Assembly (NCBI GenBank): GCA_036346405.1 | Contig: CM070546.1 | Location: forward strand, 98,269,826 to 98,333,825 | DNA length: 64,000 nucleotides | Direction: 5' to 3' | From: Phyllostachys edulis | Taxonomy: Eukaryota; Streptophyta; Magnoliopsida; Poales; Poaceae | Shown here: positions 30,547 through 43,674 of the stretch, piece by piece | How the letters are laid out: each line of letters starts with the position of its first letter | Position numbering within the stretch: position 1 is the stretch's first letter | Notes under the pieces: model-generated | Database searches by the model: none | Told to the model about the DNA's origin: nothing | What the model saw: the letters and a program-made list of their open reading frames with translations, nothing else | Translations under genes and position numbers: made by a program

Positions 30547-33169
30547 CTACCTGTGAGGACCCCGGTTTATTAGGCTTGTAATACTTAGTCATCCATTGAC
30601 CCTAGCATTACAAACATAATAATCCGTGTCTTCGAGATATGTATACTTCCTAGAATGCAGTATACACACCCCTTTACAAAATCATGCATCAATTCCATTC
30701 AAGACATAGAACCGAAGCACGACTAGAATAAAAGACATACAACATATAGAGTTATTACAAAAGGACCGACCGGCCAAATACAATAATAAAAGATAACACA
30801 GCGGAAGCAACATGCCATAAGATGGCGATAAACAAAAGAGAGCCACAAGGTTTGCCTTTAGCCCACAAGGCAACCAACCAAGTCGCCTAGCTCGATTCCC
30901 AACCACCGCACATCTCACAAAAGTAAAGCCCTTTGGACCCTACCTCCTCTGCAACAAAATTATTAAGCAAAGCAAATGAGTACAAAAATGTACTCGCAAG
31001 ACTGATGTGTAGTATAACAGAACTATAGTTTAACTACATGCAAGCTTTATTTGAGTGGATGAGGCTTTGGACTTATTTTAGCATAAAGCAAGTTTTCATT
31101 TGCAATATTTAAATAGGTTCCAAAGCAATTTTGCAATTCATTTTAATTTGCAAGAACAACGAGACAAGTAACAAATAATAACATAAGAGGACAACAACAA
31201 TCCTGGAAGTGACTAACCCAATAGCCACCACAATAGCATGAACATCCATTCATACCAACCCATCAAGTTTTAATTAAATGTTGTAGTCTAGTTCTTGCAC
31301 GACCTTACCAAGCATGTCCATAACCTAGGACGAGGCTATTCGAATAGTTTTAACCCTGCAGGGGTGTACCAATGTACCCACACGTCAGACCGCCTTTTTG
31401 CCAAGCTATTTAGCACACTTCCTTTGGTATGCTGGCACGGCTAAGTCCTACGAGGCATTTCCAATGAATGATGCTAGTTAAGAGTCGTGATAACCCGGAA
31501 GGTAGGAGACACTGCCCACCCACAAAGAATCAAGGGTGCTCTTTCCTTTATAAAACAGCTTTTACTCACCGACCCACAACTAACACCTCCCAAAGTACTT
31601 AGCCAAGAGGGGTTCCCAATACCCTCGTGTGGTTAGCACGCATAAGTGCTTGGCTTAGTGACACAAGTAACTCGGTCCTTGGGGACCTGGGCACCATTCC
31701 ATTTACACCCAACATATCACACCAACATCCATTGTGCCCAAGTCAATAACAGTCTAGTTTTCATTTTTATTTTATTTGTTTACAAAGTAACAAGCACAAG
31801 ATGGACATAGTGGAATAATAATTTTAGTGTGATCAAGGTCATCGACATAACGTCGACAACCGCCCATTTCTACCGTTATCTAAGCATTTCTAAGCATTAT
31901 CAACGCAACTACTAAGTGATAAGAGTCCATCCATCGAACCCTACATCACAGCAAGATAATCCTAGGCTTAGTAGTAGAGAATGAACATTTTACCTATAGG
32001 AGATGCATCTATAGGCTCAACTAATCGATAATTTAACACAAAGTAGCAATGCATACATATAAGTGAAACAAAGTATTAAACTTTAAAGTAATGGGACATT
32101 AATGGGATATAATCAAACTGCTTGCCTTGCTGGTTTTGCTCAATATATTGCTGAGGATCACTCACGGGATCAACCCACTCGTCGGCACCTAATCGAAAAG
32201 GCGAAAAGAAACGATAAGAGCGACGAAAACCACAAGGACAGCACAGCCAACAAATTCCAAATGCTCTGAAATTTCTACAGAAGCAAGAGGATGATTTTTA
32301 GGGAATTTAACAACAAGAACCAATTGATTTGGATTCTCAATGCAAAAGATATGAGCAAAACAATTCTGCTCAGCCCTAAAAATACCAAACTGCTACTATT
32401 CACTAATTTAATTATTTGGCAACATTTTCTAGAAAGGTGGTGATACTAAGATTTTTACTGTAAAACCAGCACCTCATGAGATGAATAACACAATTGAGTT
32501 CATCTCATTTGGAGCTATTATGCATTGTCTATAATTTTTCAAAAACAAGAACTTGAACAAAATTAAAATGTACAAGAAAGATTTTTGAAAATAGTGACAT
32601 GCCTAAATCCTATTCTAACATTTAGAGTATTAACAGAGGAAGCCAACAAAGTTGGATTCACTCAAAAATAACCTACAGAGCATTACTTATGCATTTTACA
32701 AGTTAAATGAATTTTTAATGAAACATTTAAAGCTAGTTTTGAAACCTATTTGCAAAACCATGTTCTGGAGCTGAACTGGGCTCATAACCATTTTTAGATT
32801 GGAGCCCAGGTCAAGCCAGAGCTGCAGAAATTTGAATCACTACTTTTGGATTTAAATTGAATTAGTTATGCATTTTTAAAGTTCATACCTTTAATAGTTC
32901 ACAAAATAACAGTTCTCTGGAAATCCTAAAAACCAAAAGAACCGGGGAGGACATGAGCCATAGATCCTGGATCTAATGGCTCAAGACCTCCCAGAGAACA
33001 ACGCGCACGCACGCTTGCGAAGGTCCAGAGGACATGGGCCGTGGATCTTGGATCCAACGGTCCATGTCCTCCCAGCAACGCGCACGCGCTAGCAGAGGGG
33101 AGGTCGTGGCCGTTGATGACGCATCCAACGGGCCACCACACGGGAGGGAGGACCGGAATGGCCCAGATT

Positions 33170-33530
33170 AAGCGAGGGAGGTCCTCAACGGTTTAGATCT
33201 TTGAAAGGAAGATCTAAACTATCAAGATCTCCCCAAGGAAGATCTACATCGTCAAGACCTCACGGGGGAGGTCCTAGACGGTCCAGATTTTCCAAGGGAG
33301 GACCTTAATGGTCCAGATCGTCTGAGGGAGGACCTTGAGGGTCAAGATCAACCCGGGGAGGTCATAAACGACTGAGATGACCTCGGGGAGGTCCTACGCG
33401 GAGGTCCAAACGTCACAGACCTCCAGGGGAGGTCTGGACAGCCACGATTGCGCAAGGGGGAGGTCCTGGATGTTCAAGATCTCCTCGGAGGAGGTCTTGG
33501 ACGGCCCAGATCCAGCGCCATCACGCTTCA
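33170..33530 (+). repeat. Degenerate ~40-bp GGAGGTC repeats in the solo LTR
   Basis: Repeated units of the form GGGGAGGTCCTxGACGGTCxAGATC, about ten copies at 35-45 base spacing. Non-coding. Confidence 0.7.
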
Positions 33531-34599
33531 TACAAGACGCAGCGCGACATCGAGTTAATGCGCGGGACAACGAGGAGGTCCACGCGCGAGGTCTTAAATG
33601 CGCGCAAAGGGCGAAAATAAGGGTAGTTAAGACACGCCAATGATTAACGAGGTTGAGCAATGATTAGCGCATTCAAAGCGGAGGATCTTTGTCCTAAAAA
33701 CGACAACAGCGCTGCTGTTCTTGTCCGACAAAGATCCCGAGCTCAAAGATGTGGTCATTGCCGGCGATACAGACCTCGCCGGCGACAACCAAGGACAATA
33801 ACGTGTGCACAATAGTGTTGCGCACACCAAGGGCTCACTCTCGACGGCGGCGACGGCCTTGAACGCTGGCAAGCCGGAGAGGACAAAGATGACCAGCACG
33901 GCCAAAAGACATATATGAAAATTAAAGCTCAAGAACGACATTCAGCGGTGCCCAAAGAACTAGGGACTATCAGGAGGATTACCTGGAGGTCCAGAGGTGC
34001 TGAGGAGGTCGAGGAAGGTGAGGACCGGAGCTGGGGAAGGCAAAGAGCTCCACGGCCAACTCCAACTCTAAGCTCCACTTGGGCCACCTCTGAAAAAGTC
34101 CCAACCAATGAGTTAGGCTATAGTCACTGAGGTGAATGGCACAATTTGAAGCACATAGAAAGAGAGAAGAGCCACAGGAGCAATGCCACCGAGGAGCTCC
34201 AAGGACTACAACAAAGGCAGCCAAAAGGGAGGTCGGTGGAGGACAAGCTCGGCCAAGCACAGGCAAGGCCAAGCTCAATGGTGTGTAAAAGAAGCCAAAG
34301 GGGAGCCCGAGGAGGTTTTATACCTAGGGCAAAGGAGGTCGTGAACCAAAGGTTAAGCTCATGGTGAGCTTAGCCCATGGGAGGTCCACGGGAGGTCCTG
34401 GACTTGGACAAGGTGGAGGGGACAGAGTAGGTTAGGACAGGGCATGGCCTAGGGGGCGGAGAGACTGCCACACATTTAATGCTTGCAGGCTCAGAGCCGT
34501 TGGACAAGACAAGGCGCTGACCTTCTCCACCGCTATAGCCCTTGCACGCGAGCCCAAGCTAGGAGAAGAACAGGGCGAAGCTCTCCACCACTAGATGAA

Positions 34600-35360
34600 A
34601 AGGATGGGGAGGTCCTAGCCCTCGGATATGTTTTTGAACCGTTAAGTTTTAAGTGACTGGGAGGAGGTCCCAGCCACACGATTTGGACGGAGAGGTCGTG
34701 GCCCTCCGATTTGACTGCGCGGGTGCGCAAGTGGAGAAGGGGACAGGAGGTCCAAAGCGTTGGATCTAAATCCAACGGTGCGGACCTCCTGGGAGGACTT
34801 AAGCTGCGCGCAAAAATGCCAAGGACGTGGAGGTCATAGCCTTTGGATTTAAATCCAAGGGCACACAACCAAGGGGGAGGTCCTGAGCTTGCGCGTAGCG
34901 CACAGGAGGTCATGGCCTTTAGATTTAGATCTAAGGGCTACGAGATGAGCTGGAGGTCTGAGGTTTAACAGCGAGGGGAGGTCATGGCCATGGATCTTTG
35001 ATCCAATGGCACAAGACCTCGATGGGGTGGAGGACCTCGTTGTGATAGTTTGCAGAGGAGGTCGTGGCCTTTGGATTGAATCCAACGGCTACGACCTCAA
35101 GTGAGTGCAAAGGGAGGTCTGACGCGCTTGATATAGAGGGGAGGTCATGGGCTGTTGGATCTGATCCAACGGCTACGACCTCAACAAGGCGGGAGGAGGA
35201 CTTTGAGGTTTGATAGCAAGGGGAGGTCATGGCCATGGATCTTTGATCCAACGGCTATGACCTCAAGTGAGGTGGGGAGGTCCTTACGGTGTTGACCGCG
35301 GGGGAGGTCGGGACTGTTGGATCTTGATCCAACGGTTACGACCTCCACAAGGTGGAAAGG
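34600..35360. repeat. Array of palindromic GGAGGTC/GACCTC repeats in the solo LTR
   Basis: At least seven units contain GGAGGTC, a 20-24 base gap-free palindrome centred on GGATCTxGATCC or GGATTxAATCC, and ACGGCTACGACCTC on the other side, so each unit can fold into a hairpin. Spacing is about 70-130 bases. Confidence 0.75.
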
Positions 35361-35909
35361 AGGTCAGATGGGGTTGGGTTCAACCCAGAAAGGAAAGTGG
35401 CTCAGCCCAAGGAACAGTGTAAGGTTTTGAATCTTAAAATTAACAGCTGAGACTTTGCAGAATTATTTGAGATAGCAAATCAACTCCAAATTTTATGAAA
35501 TTTTAACTGGAGCTTGCTGACATCATGATTAACCTTACATAAATTTTCCAGAGGTTTTTATGTAATGCATTTTTCTCAGGAAATTTATAAAGGCTGTTCA
35601 AGAGTTTGTTTTACCTCCAGAAATTATCAAACAAGTTTGAAAACTCATGATATGTTTCAGGGAGGTCCCACATCAACTCTAGGACCAAGGAAGATTATTT
35701 CCAAAGGTTTGGCACATGAGTTGTGACAAATGGAAAATGAGTTTGACTTTTGGTCAACAAGAACTTTGTGTTTTTGGATAACACAACTCTTGGACAATAA
35801 TTACATGAGAGTTCAGGGGTTTTAAGACGTGAGAAAAAGTTTTAATTTCTACACATTTAATTAAATTTGAAACAAACACATGTTTAGGTATTTGGGATGT
35901 TACACTACC

Positions 35910-37864
35910 CTCCGGTCGAGATCGATTCCGTATGTAGGACTTGAGAATTCCCATATACCTCTCGAACGGGTATATATGATGTAGGAACACAAGGCCACAT
36001 ATCTTTATCTCTTTCACAAGGTGAACAATGAGATGGACCATGATATCGAAAAATGACAGAGGAAAATACATCTCAAGATGACATAGAGTCGTCACCACCT
36101 CGGCCTACAGAGCATCTGGTCCTTCGGGATCAATGACCTTTTGAGCAATTGAGTTAAAGAAATAACATAGCCTCAAGATTGCCACTCGGACCTTGTTTGG
36201 CAATATACTCCTAATTGCAACAGGAAGCATTTGTGTCATCAACACATGACAATCATGAGACTCTATACCAATTAATTTCAAATCTTCCATAGAAACAAGT
36301 TTCTTAATGCTGGCAGAGTAACCGTAAGGAACTTTCACACCATGCAAGCTCTGGCATAGTTCAGTTCTCTCGGCCTTGGACAGAGTGTAGCAAGTTGGGG
36401 GAAGGTACGTTCAGTCTTTATCGGTCTCTTTCGGTGCTAGCTCGGTCCTTATGTTCATATCAACCAAGTCACGCCGTGCGTTGACACCATCCTTTGTTTT
36501 GCGACTAATGTTTAGTAAGAGACCAATCAAGCTACCACATACATTCTTCTCCACGTGCATGACATCGATGTAATGGTGAACTTCTAATTGCTCCCAATAA
36601 GGCAAGTCCCAAAAAATTGACCACTTCTTCCAGATGTTCTTCTGACGGGTCCTCAATTTACGTCCCTTTCCAAGCACAACATCGATATCCTTAACCATAT
36701 CATAGCCTCTTTCTCTCTAAAAGCCCTTGGAGCTGAACCATCCTCCTTATTTTCGTCGAATTGTTTCTTCATCTTGCGGAATGGGTGAATCCTGGGAAGG
36801 AACCTACGCTGACGTATGTACATAGTTTTGCGCGAATTGTTCAGCCATACACTCTCAGTACCATCTATGCAGTGCGGACAGGCTTTGGCTCCTTTTCTAT
36901 TGAACCCCGACAGGTTACCAAGGGCAGGAAAATCATTGATGGTGCAGAACAACATGGCGCGTAAAGTGAAGTCCTCTCGTTTGTACGCATCCCATACTTG
37001 TACACCTTCATTCCACAGTGTCACAAGATCTTGTAGGAATGGTGCTAGGTATACATCAATATCGTTCTCAGGTTGCTTCGACCCTTAGATAAGTAGTGAC
37101 ATTAAAATGTACTTTCGCTTCATACGCAACCAAAGAGGAAGGTTGTACACACATAGATTCACGGGTCAGGTGTTATGTCAGCTGCTCATGTTACCAAAAG
37201 AATTCATTCCATCTATACTCAACCCTAACCTTATGTTCCTCAGTTCCACACCGAACTCTTCAAAGCTCCGATCGAAGTTTCTCTATTGGGCAAAATCAGC
37301 AGGGTGTCTTAGCTTTTTATCTTTCTTATGCTCCTTCGAGTGCCAACAAAGCAATCTTGTCTCCTTTTGGTTCGCAAATAAACGCTTCAGACATGGGATT
37401 ACAGGTAGATACTACAACACCTTAGCCGTAGGTCCTTACTTCACCTTAGCAGGATTCTTACGCTTGTATCGAGATGCTTTGCACATGGGACATACATGCA
37501 TATCTACATACTCTTTACGGTAGAGGATACAATCGTTCGGACATGCAAGTATTCTTTCTATTTCCATTCCCAATAGACAAAGAACCTTCTTGGCTTGGTA
37601 GGTGGTGCTAGGCAATACGTTTCCCTCTGGAAGGATGTCCACTAGGAGACCTAACAACGTCATGAAACTCATGTTAAACCAACTATTGCTTGCCTTCAAT
37701 TTCAGCAGTTCAACCACGGATGACAACCTATTGTATTCCGACTTGCAACCAGGGAACAAAGGTTTCCCTAAGTCCTAAATTAAGCCCTAAAATTTACCAA
37801 ACTCTCTCTCACTGTAGTTCCCTTCTACATCATGTAGCATCTGATCCAGATTGTCATCGTCCGA
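35910..37864 (-). pseudogene. TNP2-type transposase, central part (Transposase_21 and DUF4218 regions)
   Basis: Minus strand, reading leftward from 37864: DDDNLDQMLHDVEGN, KLKASNSWFNMSFMTLLGLL, CPNDCILYRKEYVDMHVCPM then CKASRYKRK (zinc-binding-like), then after frame breaks WNEGVQVWDAYKREDFTLRA and NDFPALGNLSGF with CPHC, then HHYIDVMHVEKNVCGSLIGL, then SHDCHVLMTQMLPVAIR and the DUF4218 block EMYFPLSFFDIMVHLIVHLV with YPFERYMGILKSYIRNRSRP. These are the ordered conserved blocks of CACTA TNP2 transposases. Several stops (e.g. GKF*GLI*DLGKP) and frame changes show decay. Confidence 0.9.
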
Positions 37865-37869
37865 CCTAT

Positions 37870-39590
37870 TGTCACATCCCCAAGTTAATAAAGAGAATTA
37901 CTATGCATCTTATGAGTATGCATCATTGTTTTCATGTATTTAAATTATATATTGCACTTTGAAAATCTTAAAGCACAGTGTTAAACGTACACTTCAAATT
38001 ACACTCCAATTTTTAAAATGAAACAAATGCTACTGAAGTTCATCTGGAAATAATTCATTCAAATACTACATTAATTATCATAATTTAATATATTTTTTTC
38101 CAAATTTTTGGGATTAGTTTTAACCCTCAGAAAATTCTAACACAATCCAACCACCTAATTGGGTATGTGGTTGTCTTGTCCGGACCATTAAGGACCGAAC
38201 TTTGGTAACGTCGTTGATTCAAGTACACTCGTGCTACCACACGCAGGATATGGGTACTATACGGTCAAGTAGGGGGAAGGTTTTATTGGGTGAAGTCTCA
38301 TGGTGGTGTAAGGGCACTTGTGTTGATCATTTGTCCGTAGGAGCCGAGGTAATTTTCTATAGTGTGCAAGAGAGCACCAATTTTAATATTTACATTACCT
38401 CGGTATTTCCAATACAACTTGTGAGCCCCCTAGCAAGTGCTATCAGTCGCTTCTACTAGGTACAGAAACATCTGTCATGGGAGACCTAACTCAATAGAAT
38501 TTTCTTGCAAAAAACGACCGTATCTCGATTCTCCCCAGTCGGCGTACCTAAGGAAGTGTGCTATTTTCGGAGGCATCTAGAGGCTTACGGGCTAATCGAG
38601 TCGTGTGGGTAAAGTAGTACACCTCAGTAGAGGTAAAACTATTCGAATAGCCATGTCCACGGTTTTGGACAACCGTTTGAGTTCGGGAGTTACTATCGTT
38701 AGACTTTGAATTTAAATTGTGGGTACAATCGGTATTCGGTATGAATGGGATGTTCATGCATTTTGTTGTATCAAAGTGGGCTGCCACTTTGGTGATTGTT
38801 TGATTCATTTTTTAATCATTTTATTACTTTATCACATGATTTACTTCTACTTCAAATCTATTTTCAAAATGGCAATTAATAAACTAGTATGTGTAGGTTA
38901 AAAGTTGTTGTGTCTTTCGCAAAACTAAGCCAATATGAGCCATCCTTTGGAACAACCTCTAGCATAACTAATTTTTATTTGTGTAAGACTTGCGAGTACA
39001 TTTGTACTCAATCCGGATGCTGCAATTTCAGGTGAGGAAGACTTTGAGCCCAATGAGCTCGTTAGTGTCGATTTAGGCGACACTGACGAGTAGTGCTATT
39101 ATTTAACTCCCAGTCGGTTGCCGATGGATTATGGGGCATACCATGCTGGACTTTTGGTTTATTTACATTGCTTCCGCTATTACTTTATGTTCTTATTTGA
39201 ATTTGGCTGGTCGGCCACTTGTAATAGTAGTAGACTTAAACTATTTTGATATATGTCTTTTGAACTATGAATGTTGTATGGATGTGATCAATGCTATATG
39301 TGAGTTTGGGGCATGTTGGTCGCTGATCTTGGGAGCCAACATGATCTCATGCTCACTGTCCATGGCTTCCCATTTAACTCACTAAGTGTAGTGCTTGGAC
39401 TGTTGGAGAACCGATTATCATGTAGTGCTCGTAGAGGTGCAGTATGCATGATCGCCGGGGCTCTAGTTTTCTGTCAAGCCTCTCGCTTAGATGGAGTTAA
39501 GTTGGAATCCATTCACACGGGAGACCCAGTGTTATCTCCATAAGGCCAGGAATGCCTTGGTCTTATGAAAATAACCCGGGGGTCCCCACA
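37870..39590 (+). repeat. 5' LTR of the gypsy element (1721 bp, internally deleted)
   Basis: TGTCACATCCC...GGTCCCCACA. It aligns to the 3' LTR but lacks the 2.9 kb found there between 48060 and 50958; the junction at 38160/38161 has a 3-base ATT overlap, as in deletion between short homologies. Confidence 0.9.
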
Positions 39591-39593
39591 GCG

Positions 39594-39606
39594 TTGGTAT
39601 CAGAGC
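39594..39606 (+). other. Primer binding site, initiator-tRNA-Met type
   Basis: TGGTATCAGAGCC three bases after the end of the 5' LTR. Confidence 0.9.
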
Positions 39607-39805
39607 CATACTGACTGTAGGTTAGAAATATCACGAGCGTTAAGTTTAGCAAGTCCATTGGTCTAAAATTATTTTTCAAATATCAAAATAATTTGAGAAA
39701 CTTAAGTTAGGATCTCTTTTATTCCTCATCCATCTTAGTATCTTTCCTCACCTCATTCTCGTCTTGATTTGCAAAACTAACTCATCTTGTCCTTCTTGTC
39801 CTTAG

Positions 39806-40525
39806 ATGAGTCACCAGTATCTTGTCAAGGAAACCCAGGCAGAGAATGTGGATGGATACCCGGCGCTACTTAGAGACATGATGTGGAGGGCCAACTTCAC
39901 ATATCAACCCCAATACTCCATATACCGACGCAACAGAGGGCCGAGAATGGAAGAGTACCTGGCAGTGGCTAACATCATTGCCAAACACGTGACGGGGAGC
40001 ATCCTATATGGCTTCCAGGCACATGGCACCTCTGAGGCCATATCATTGCAGGAAGTAGCTCGTATAGCCATGAGTCATCTTCTTCATGACCTGACAGAGT
40101 TGGCTCAACCGCCATATGACTATTTTCCAATGCGAGCTCGTGGCATGGAGGTGAACACCTTTGCTGAGATTCCGTATGGGGAGGACCCTCACGTACGACA
40201 ACTGGCAAGATTGGTTCGCATAATGGACCAAATGCGTCGTTGCACCATGCATGAGCTATAGGAGACGCAGCGTCGTCTCATCGTGGCTCAGGAGTGCCTA
40301 CAACCCATATGCAACATGGGGCTTGTAGACCGACACGTGCTTTATGGAGAAAATGAGGTTTCTCCATATGCTGCTGCACCCTCAGCTTTTCTTCTTCCAG
40401 AAGTGTGGGGACGAGTACCTGAGTATGGACAGAGACGTCAAGCCCGCATGTCTGTAGGTTCCTCTCGCGCTCAGAGGCCAGACCCTATAGGAGGCCATGT
40501 CATTGATGTAGGATCCCCTCTATGA
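39806..40525 (+). pseudogene. Additional ORF after the 5' LTR (unknown function)
   Basis: Starts at the ATG after CTTAG (protein MSHQYLVKETQAENVDGY) and runs 239 codons to a TGA at 40523-40525, with one in-frame TAG at 40259-40261 where glutamine probably stood (HEL, stop, ETQRRL). Features include WRANFTYQPQYSIYRRNRG, AISLQEVARIAMSHLLHDL and PYDYFPMRARGMEVNTFAEI. It has no capsid signature that I recognise and no zinc knuckle. Related unnamed proteins are common beside long-LTR gypsy elements of grasses. It may be an accessory protein or a diverged capsid. Confidence 0.5.
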
Positions 40526-40980
40526 CTTGTCAATCCGGATAACCCTGAGGACACGGGATCGTCTAATTACTATTGGTTAAGCCAGTTTCTAGAGGGATTT
40601 AACCATAACCCTTAGGATTGTAGCATGAGTAAGATCGCTGTCCAGACCTGGGTTCTGCGAGCGTGTATCTTTAAATTTTATGTAATGGGTCTGTAGTTGT
40701 TGAACTCTTGATGTTGCTTTGCAAGAACTTTTGTTTCGGGCAATTACTCTCGGCCAACGGGCCTATATGGATGTAATTCTACCCGGGAAGCTATGAATTG
40801 CTTAATGGATCTTATGTTGGCCTTTGTGCCTTTGTGTTTTTATTTGGTGTTAAGTTTTGTGCATTGTCATTGCCATTTCGCATGATAGTTTAAGATGCTC
40901 TACTTGCTGTCCCAAAATATCATTCGCACTCATTTGAGTGTATCCTTAGTCTGTCCTCTAACCATCCATGTGACAATAGG
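40526..40980 (+). other. Spacer between the extra ORF and the zinc-knuckle frame
   Basis: No reading frame of note. The zinc-knuckle ORF may be reached by splicing: TTTGTGACAATAG at about 40970-40980 is a possible acceptor. Confidence 0.3.
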
Positions 40981-41425
40981 ATGGCAGGACCTAGCACTCC
41001 TTCGAGCACTCAACCAGGGGAGGGATCACCATCACCTGGGATTCAACACTCTGTCATATGTTTTGGATGCAGCAACGAGGGCCACTTTGTGTCCCGCTGC
41101 CTCGAGAAGCAGCAAACCCGATATCTCTGCTCTAGCTGTAGTGAAATGGGGAACTTTGTTAAAAGTTGCAAACTATGAAAGTTGAACAGGGACATGACGG
41201 AGATCAAGGTCTGTCGATGCTGTGGTGAGGAAGGACACTACATCAATCAGTGCACTACAAGTTGTCCCAACTACGATGGAGACCATTCACCATGAAGCTG
41301 TCCGACTACCAGAGTCACTTGTTTTCTCTGTGAGGGACATGATCACTGTCCCTAGGAATGTCGCCTACACCAGATGGTCACCAAGTCAATTGAACTCCAA
41401 CAACGGATTTTCCATGCGACCGTCA
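40981..41425 (+). pseudogene. gag-like zinc-knuckle protein, first part (four CCHC-type motifs)
   Basis: Open frame from the ATG at 40981 (MAGPSTPSSTQPGEGSPSPG). CCHC-type knuckles in order: CFGCSNEGHFVSRC; CSSCSEMGNFVKSC (asparagine in place of the histidine); CRCCGEEGHYINQC; CFLCEGHDHCP*EC with a stop. There are stops after SCKL and after DGDHSP. The frame is cut at FHATV by the solo LTR at 41426 and continues at 43675 with IKANPSQND, in frame when one copy of the CGTCA duplication is counted. Zinc knuckles bind RNA during packaging. Confidence 0.75.
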
Positions 41426-43669
41426 TGTAACACCCCAGCTCAACATTGAGCCTAGAATGTTACTAAAATTAAACTAAACAATACTACTAAGACTTTTTAC
41501 CAAATTTTTCAACAGAACCTCCTTTGTATAGTTAACTATACCGAGGTTCCAGCAATTAATTATAACAATTAACAATAATCTCAATATCCAAGATCATTCA
41601 AGCATGCAAGATAATCTAATAAGCATAATCAAAACTTGCTATTCTCCTCCTTACAATTAATTTAAAACATTCAACCATCCATATGTGATTCTCAAATAGT
41701 TTGCTTATTATTAGAATAAAGACTAATTGACAACGCCTTAAGGATGAGTGGTAGTGAGTGCATCCAAACAACTACTCCCTCCCATGCATGCCGTTCTTGC
41801 CAAGGGTACCTAAAACAGATCAAAGCAAGAGTGAGCCCAAAGACTCAAAGAAGTATCAACAAGGCTAAAGCTAAGTACACAATCATAGCATCAATATACC
41901 AAAATAAGCATTACACTAAACATAGCCTTCATGCTTATGTAATGCGACCATGCAATGCACCTTTTAAACTTTATCTCTTTTCAGATTTTATCGGTAATGC
42001 GGGTATACAACCGTCGATGTATACCCTTGCACGTGCCCTCCGCACAGGGGACCAAGAGCCTATACTCCACAAGTATAGGGACCTTTGCCCATCATCATCA
42101 TGATGGGGACCTCTTTACTCATTGCCCACATTCCACGAATGTGGGGACCTCAAGCCCGTCATTTACATGACGGGGACCTCAATATGTACAATGACATCAT
42201 CTTCCAAACATATGAATTCAACGTGTACATAATAACATGTAAGCATTAACAACATACACAGGAAGCTTTAACCATAACTTGCATTTACCAAGGTCTATTG
42301 TAATTCATCACATTAACATCCATGCATGGCTATTACGAACAAGACACAATCAATCTCAGCAAACAATCATAATTATTCTACAACCCGAATACTTGCCTCA
42401 ACCGTGCGAGAACGGTGGACGCGAAGAGGGCGCTGCCCCTGGGATCACGCTCCCACCTGAACATAATGATAACCCAAACTAAGACAAGCATGCTGGACCA
42501 AAAGCATAAATAAGAACACAATTGAACTCGCTAAACTCCCAAGCGTTTCCAATCTTCCAATTTCTACCGATCGATTTGGTGTTCACTGCGGACAGTCAAA
42601 TTCTAAAATACATAACTTTCTGCTCAGAAGTCCAAATAAGATGTTATAATACTTTCTGGAAATATAATTAAATTACCTAAATAAACTTAGTTGGGGAGCC
42701 CTTCTGATTCTGCAATTTACTGCCCCTACCAAGCCAATCTACAGAACATCAATTATCACGTCGGGTTCTCTGGACAGTACACTAAAATTATCATAACTTT
42801 TGTTACGAAAGTACAATTCTTACGTTATTTAGCTTTCTAGAAAGGTGAAGAAATTACCCATCTTTTTCATAATAATGAGATCCTCTGATTTCATCTTTAA
42901 CTAATAGATTAACTCAGATTTCTACAGACTGTCAGGATGTTGACAGATTAACAGGACAGCGGCACTAAACAATTCATAACTTTCTGACCGTTAATTGGAT
43001 TTGGGCGTTCTTGGCGGCCACGGAAAGCTAATGACATAACCCAACTATCTCTAAGAAGTTGGATCCCCAGATTCTGCATCTAAAGACATGAAAACCATCG
43101 TCCAATCTGCTGGACAGAACGCGATCTATCGACTGTTGATACTCGATCTACCAAACGAAATCAATTGCAACTAAAACACATCAACCAGCGAGGGAAACTC
43201 GATGTTACCCTTGAAGAATCGCAGGAAGATGATGAACTCGCCCCGCGAAGAAAATCTTCTCCCCTCACCTTCTTCTTCCTCCTATGGCCGACGGCAAGGA
43301 GAGGCACCGGAGGAGAGGGGGCACCACCATGGAGGAGAGGGGCATGCTACAGTAGGTGTGCTACAGTGGTGGTGGTGGCACTGTAGCTACAGTGCAGCTA
43401 GGGTTTCCCATTCCTTTTATTGGTGGCCGGCCCCTCATGGGCCTCCTGGGCCAAGGCCCGAGGCCCAAGTTACCGAAGAACTGCAGAAACCCCCCCTTTT
43501 TATGTCTAATCTCTTTTGAACGCTTTCTTTCGTAGAATAAATCGGAGTATTACATTAAAACCCCCTCTTTCTCTTGTTCAATCGCTTTGCTAAAAGAAAC
43601 ATTCTCCCGATTTAATTATTCTCTCCCGATTTATTTATTCTCTCCCGATTTATTTTTTGAGGTATTACA
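41426..43669. mobile_element. Solo LTR (2244 bp) in the gag-protease frame
   Basis: Begins TGTAACACCCC and ends GAGGTATTACA; CGTCA is duplicated exactly at 41421-41425 and 43670-43674. It contains no coding region. Much of it (for example TTACCCTTGAAGAATCGCAG at about 43205) matches the solo LTR at 51257-61758, so both belong to one family. Removing it restores the interrupted gypsy frame. Confidence 0.9.
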
Positions 43670-43674
43670 CGTCA

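Larger units (their letters stand above)
30552..35904 (-). mobile_element. Solo LTR, 5353 bp, in the CACTA-3 transposase gene
   Basis: Its plus strand begins TGTGAGGACCCC and ends GGATGTTACA, with CTACC duplicated exactly at 30547-30551 and 35905-35909. Read on the minus strand it starts TGTAACATCCC and ends GGGGTCCTCACA, like the LTRs of the gypsy element at 37870 (TGTCACATCCC...GGTCCCCACA). Both also share a GCGAGTACATTT(T)GTACTCA block. There is no primer binding site or coding region inside, so I read it as one very long LTR left by LTR-LTR recombination. It splits the transposase frame between RNRSRPEGS and IIEGYA. Confidence 0.8.

Noticed and set aside
30552..35904. A complete retrotransposon rather than a solo LTR
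   Set aside because: No primer binding site, polypurine tract, second LTR copy or coding motifs inside; ends and target duplication fit one LTR.
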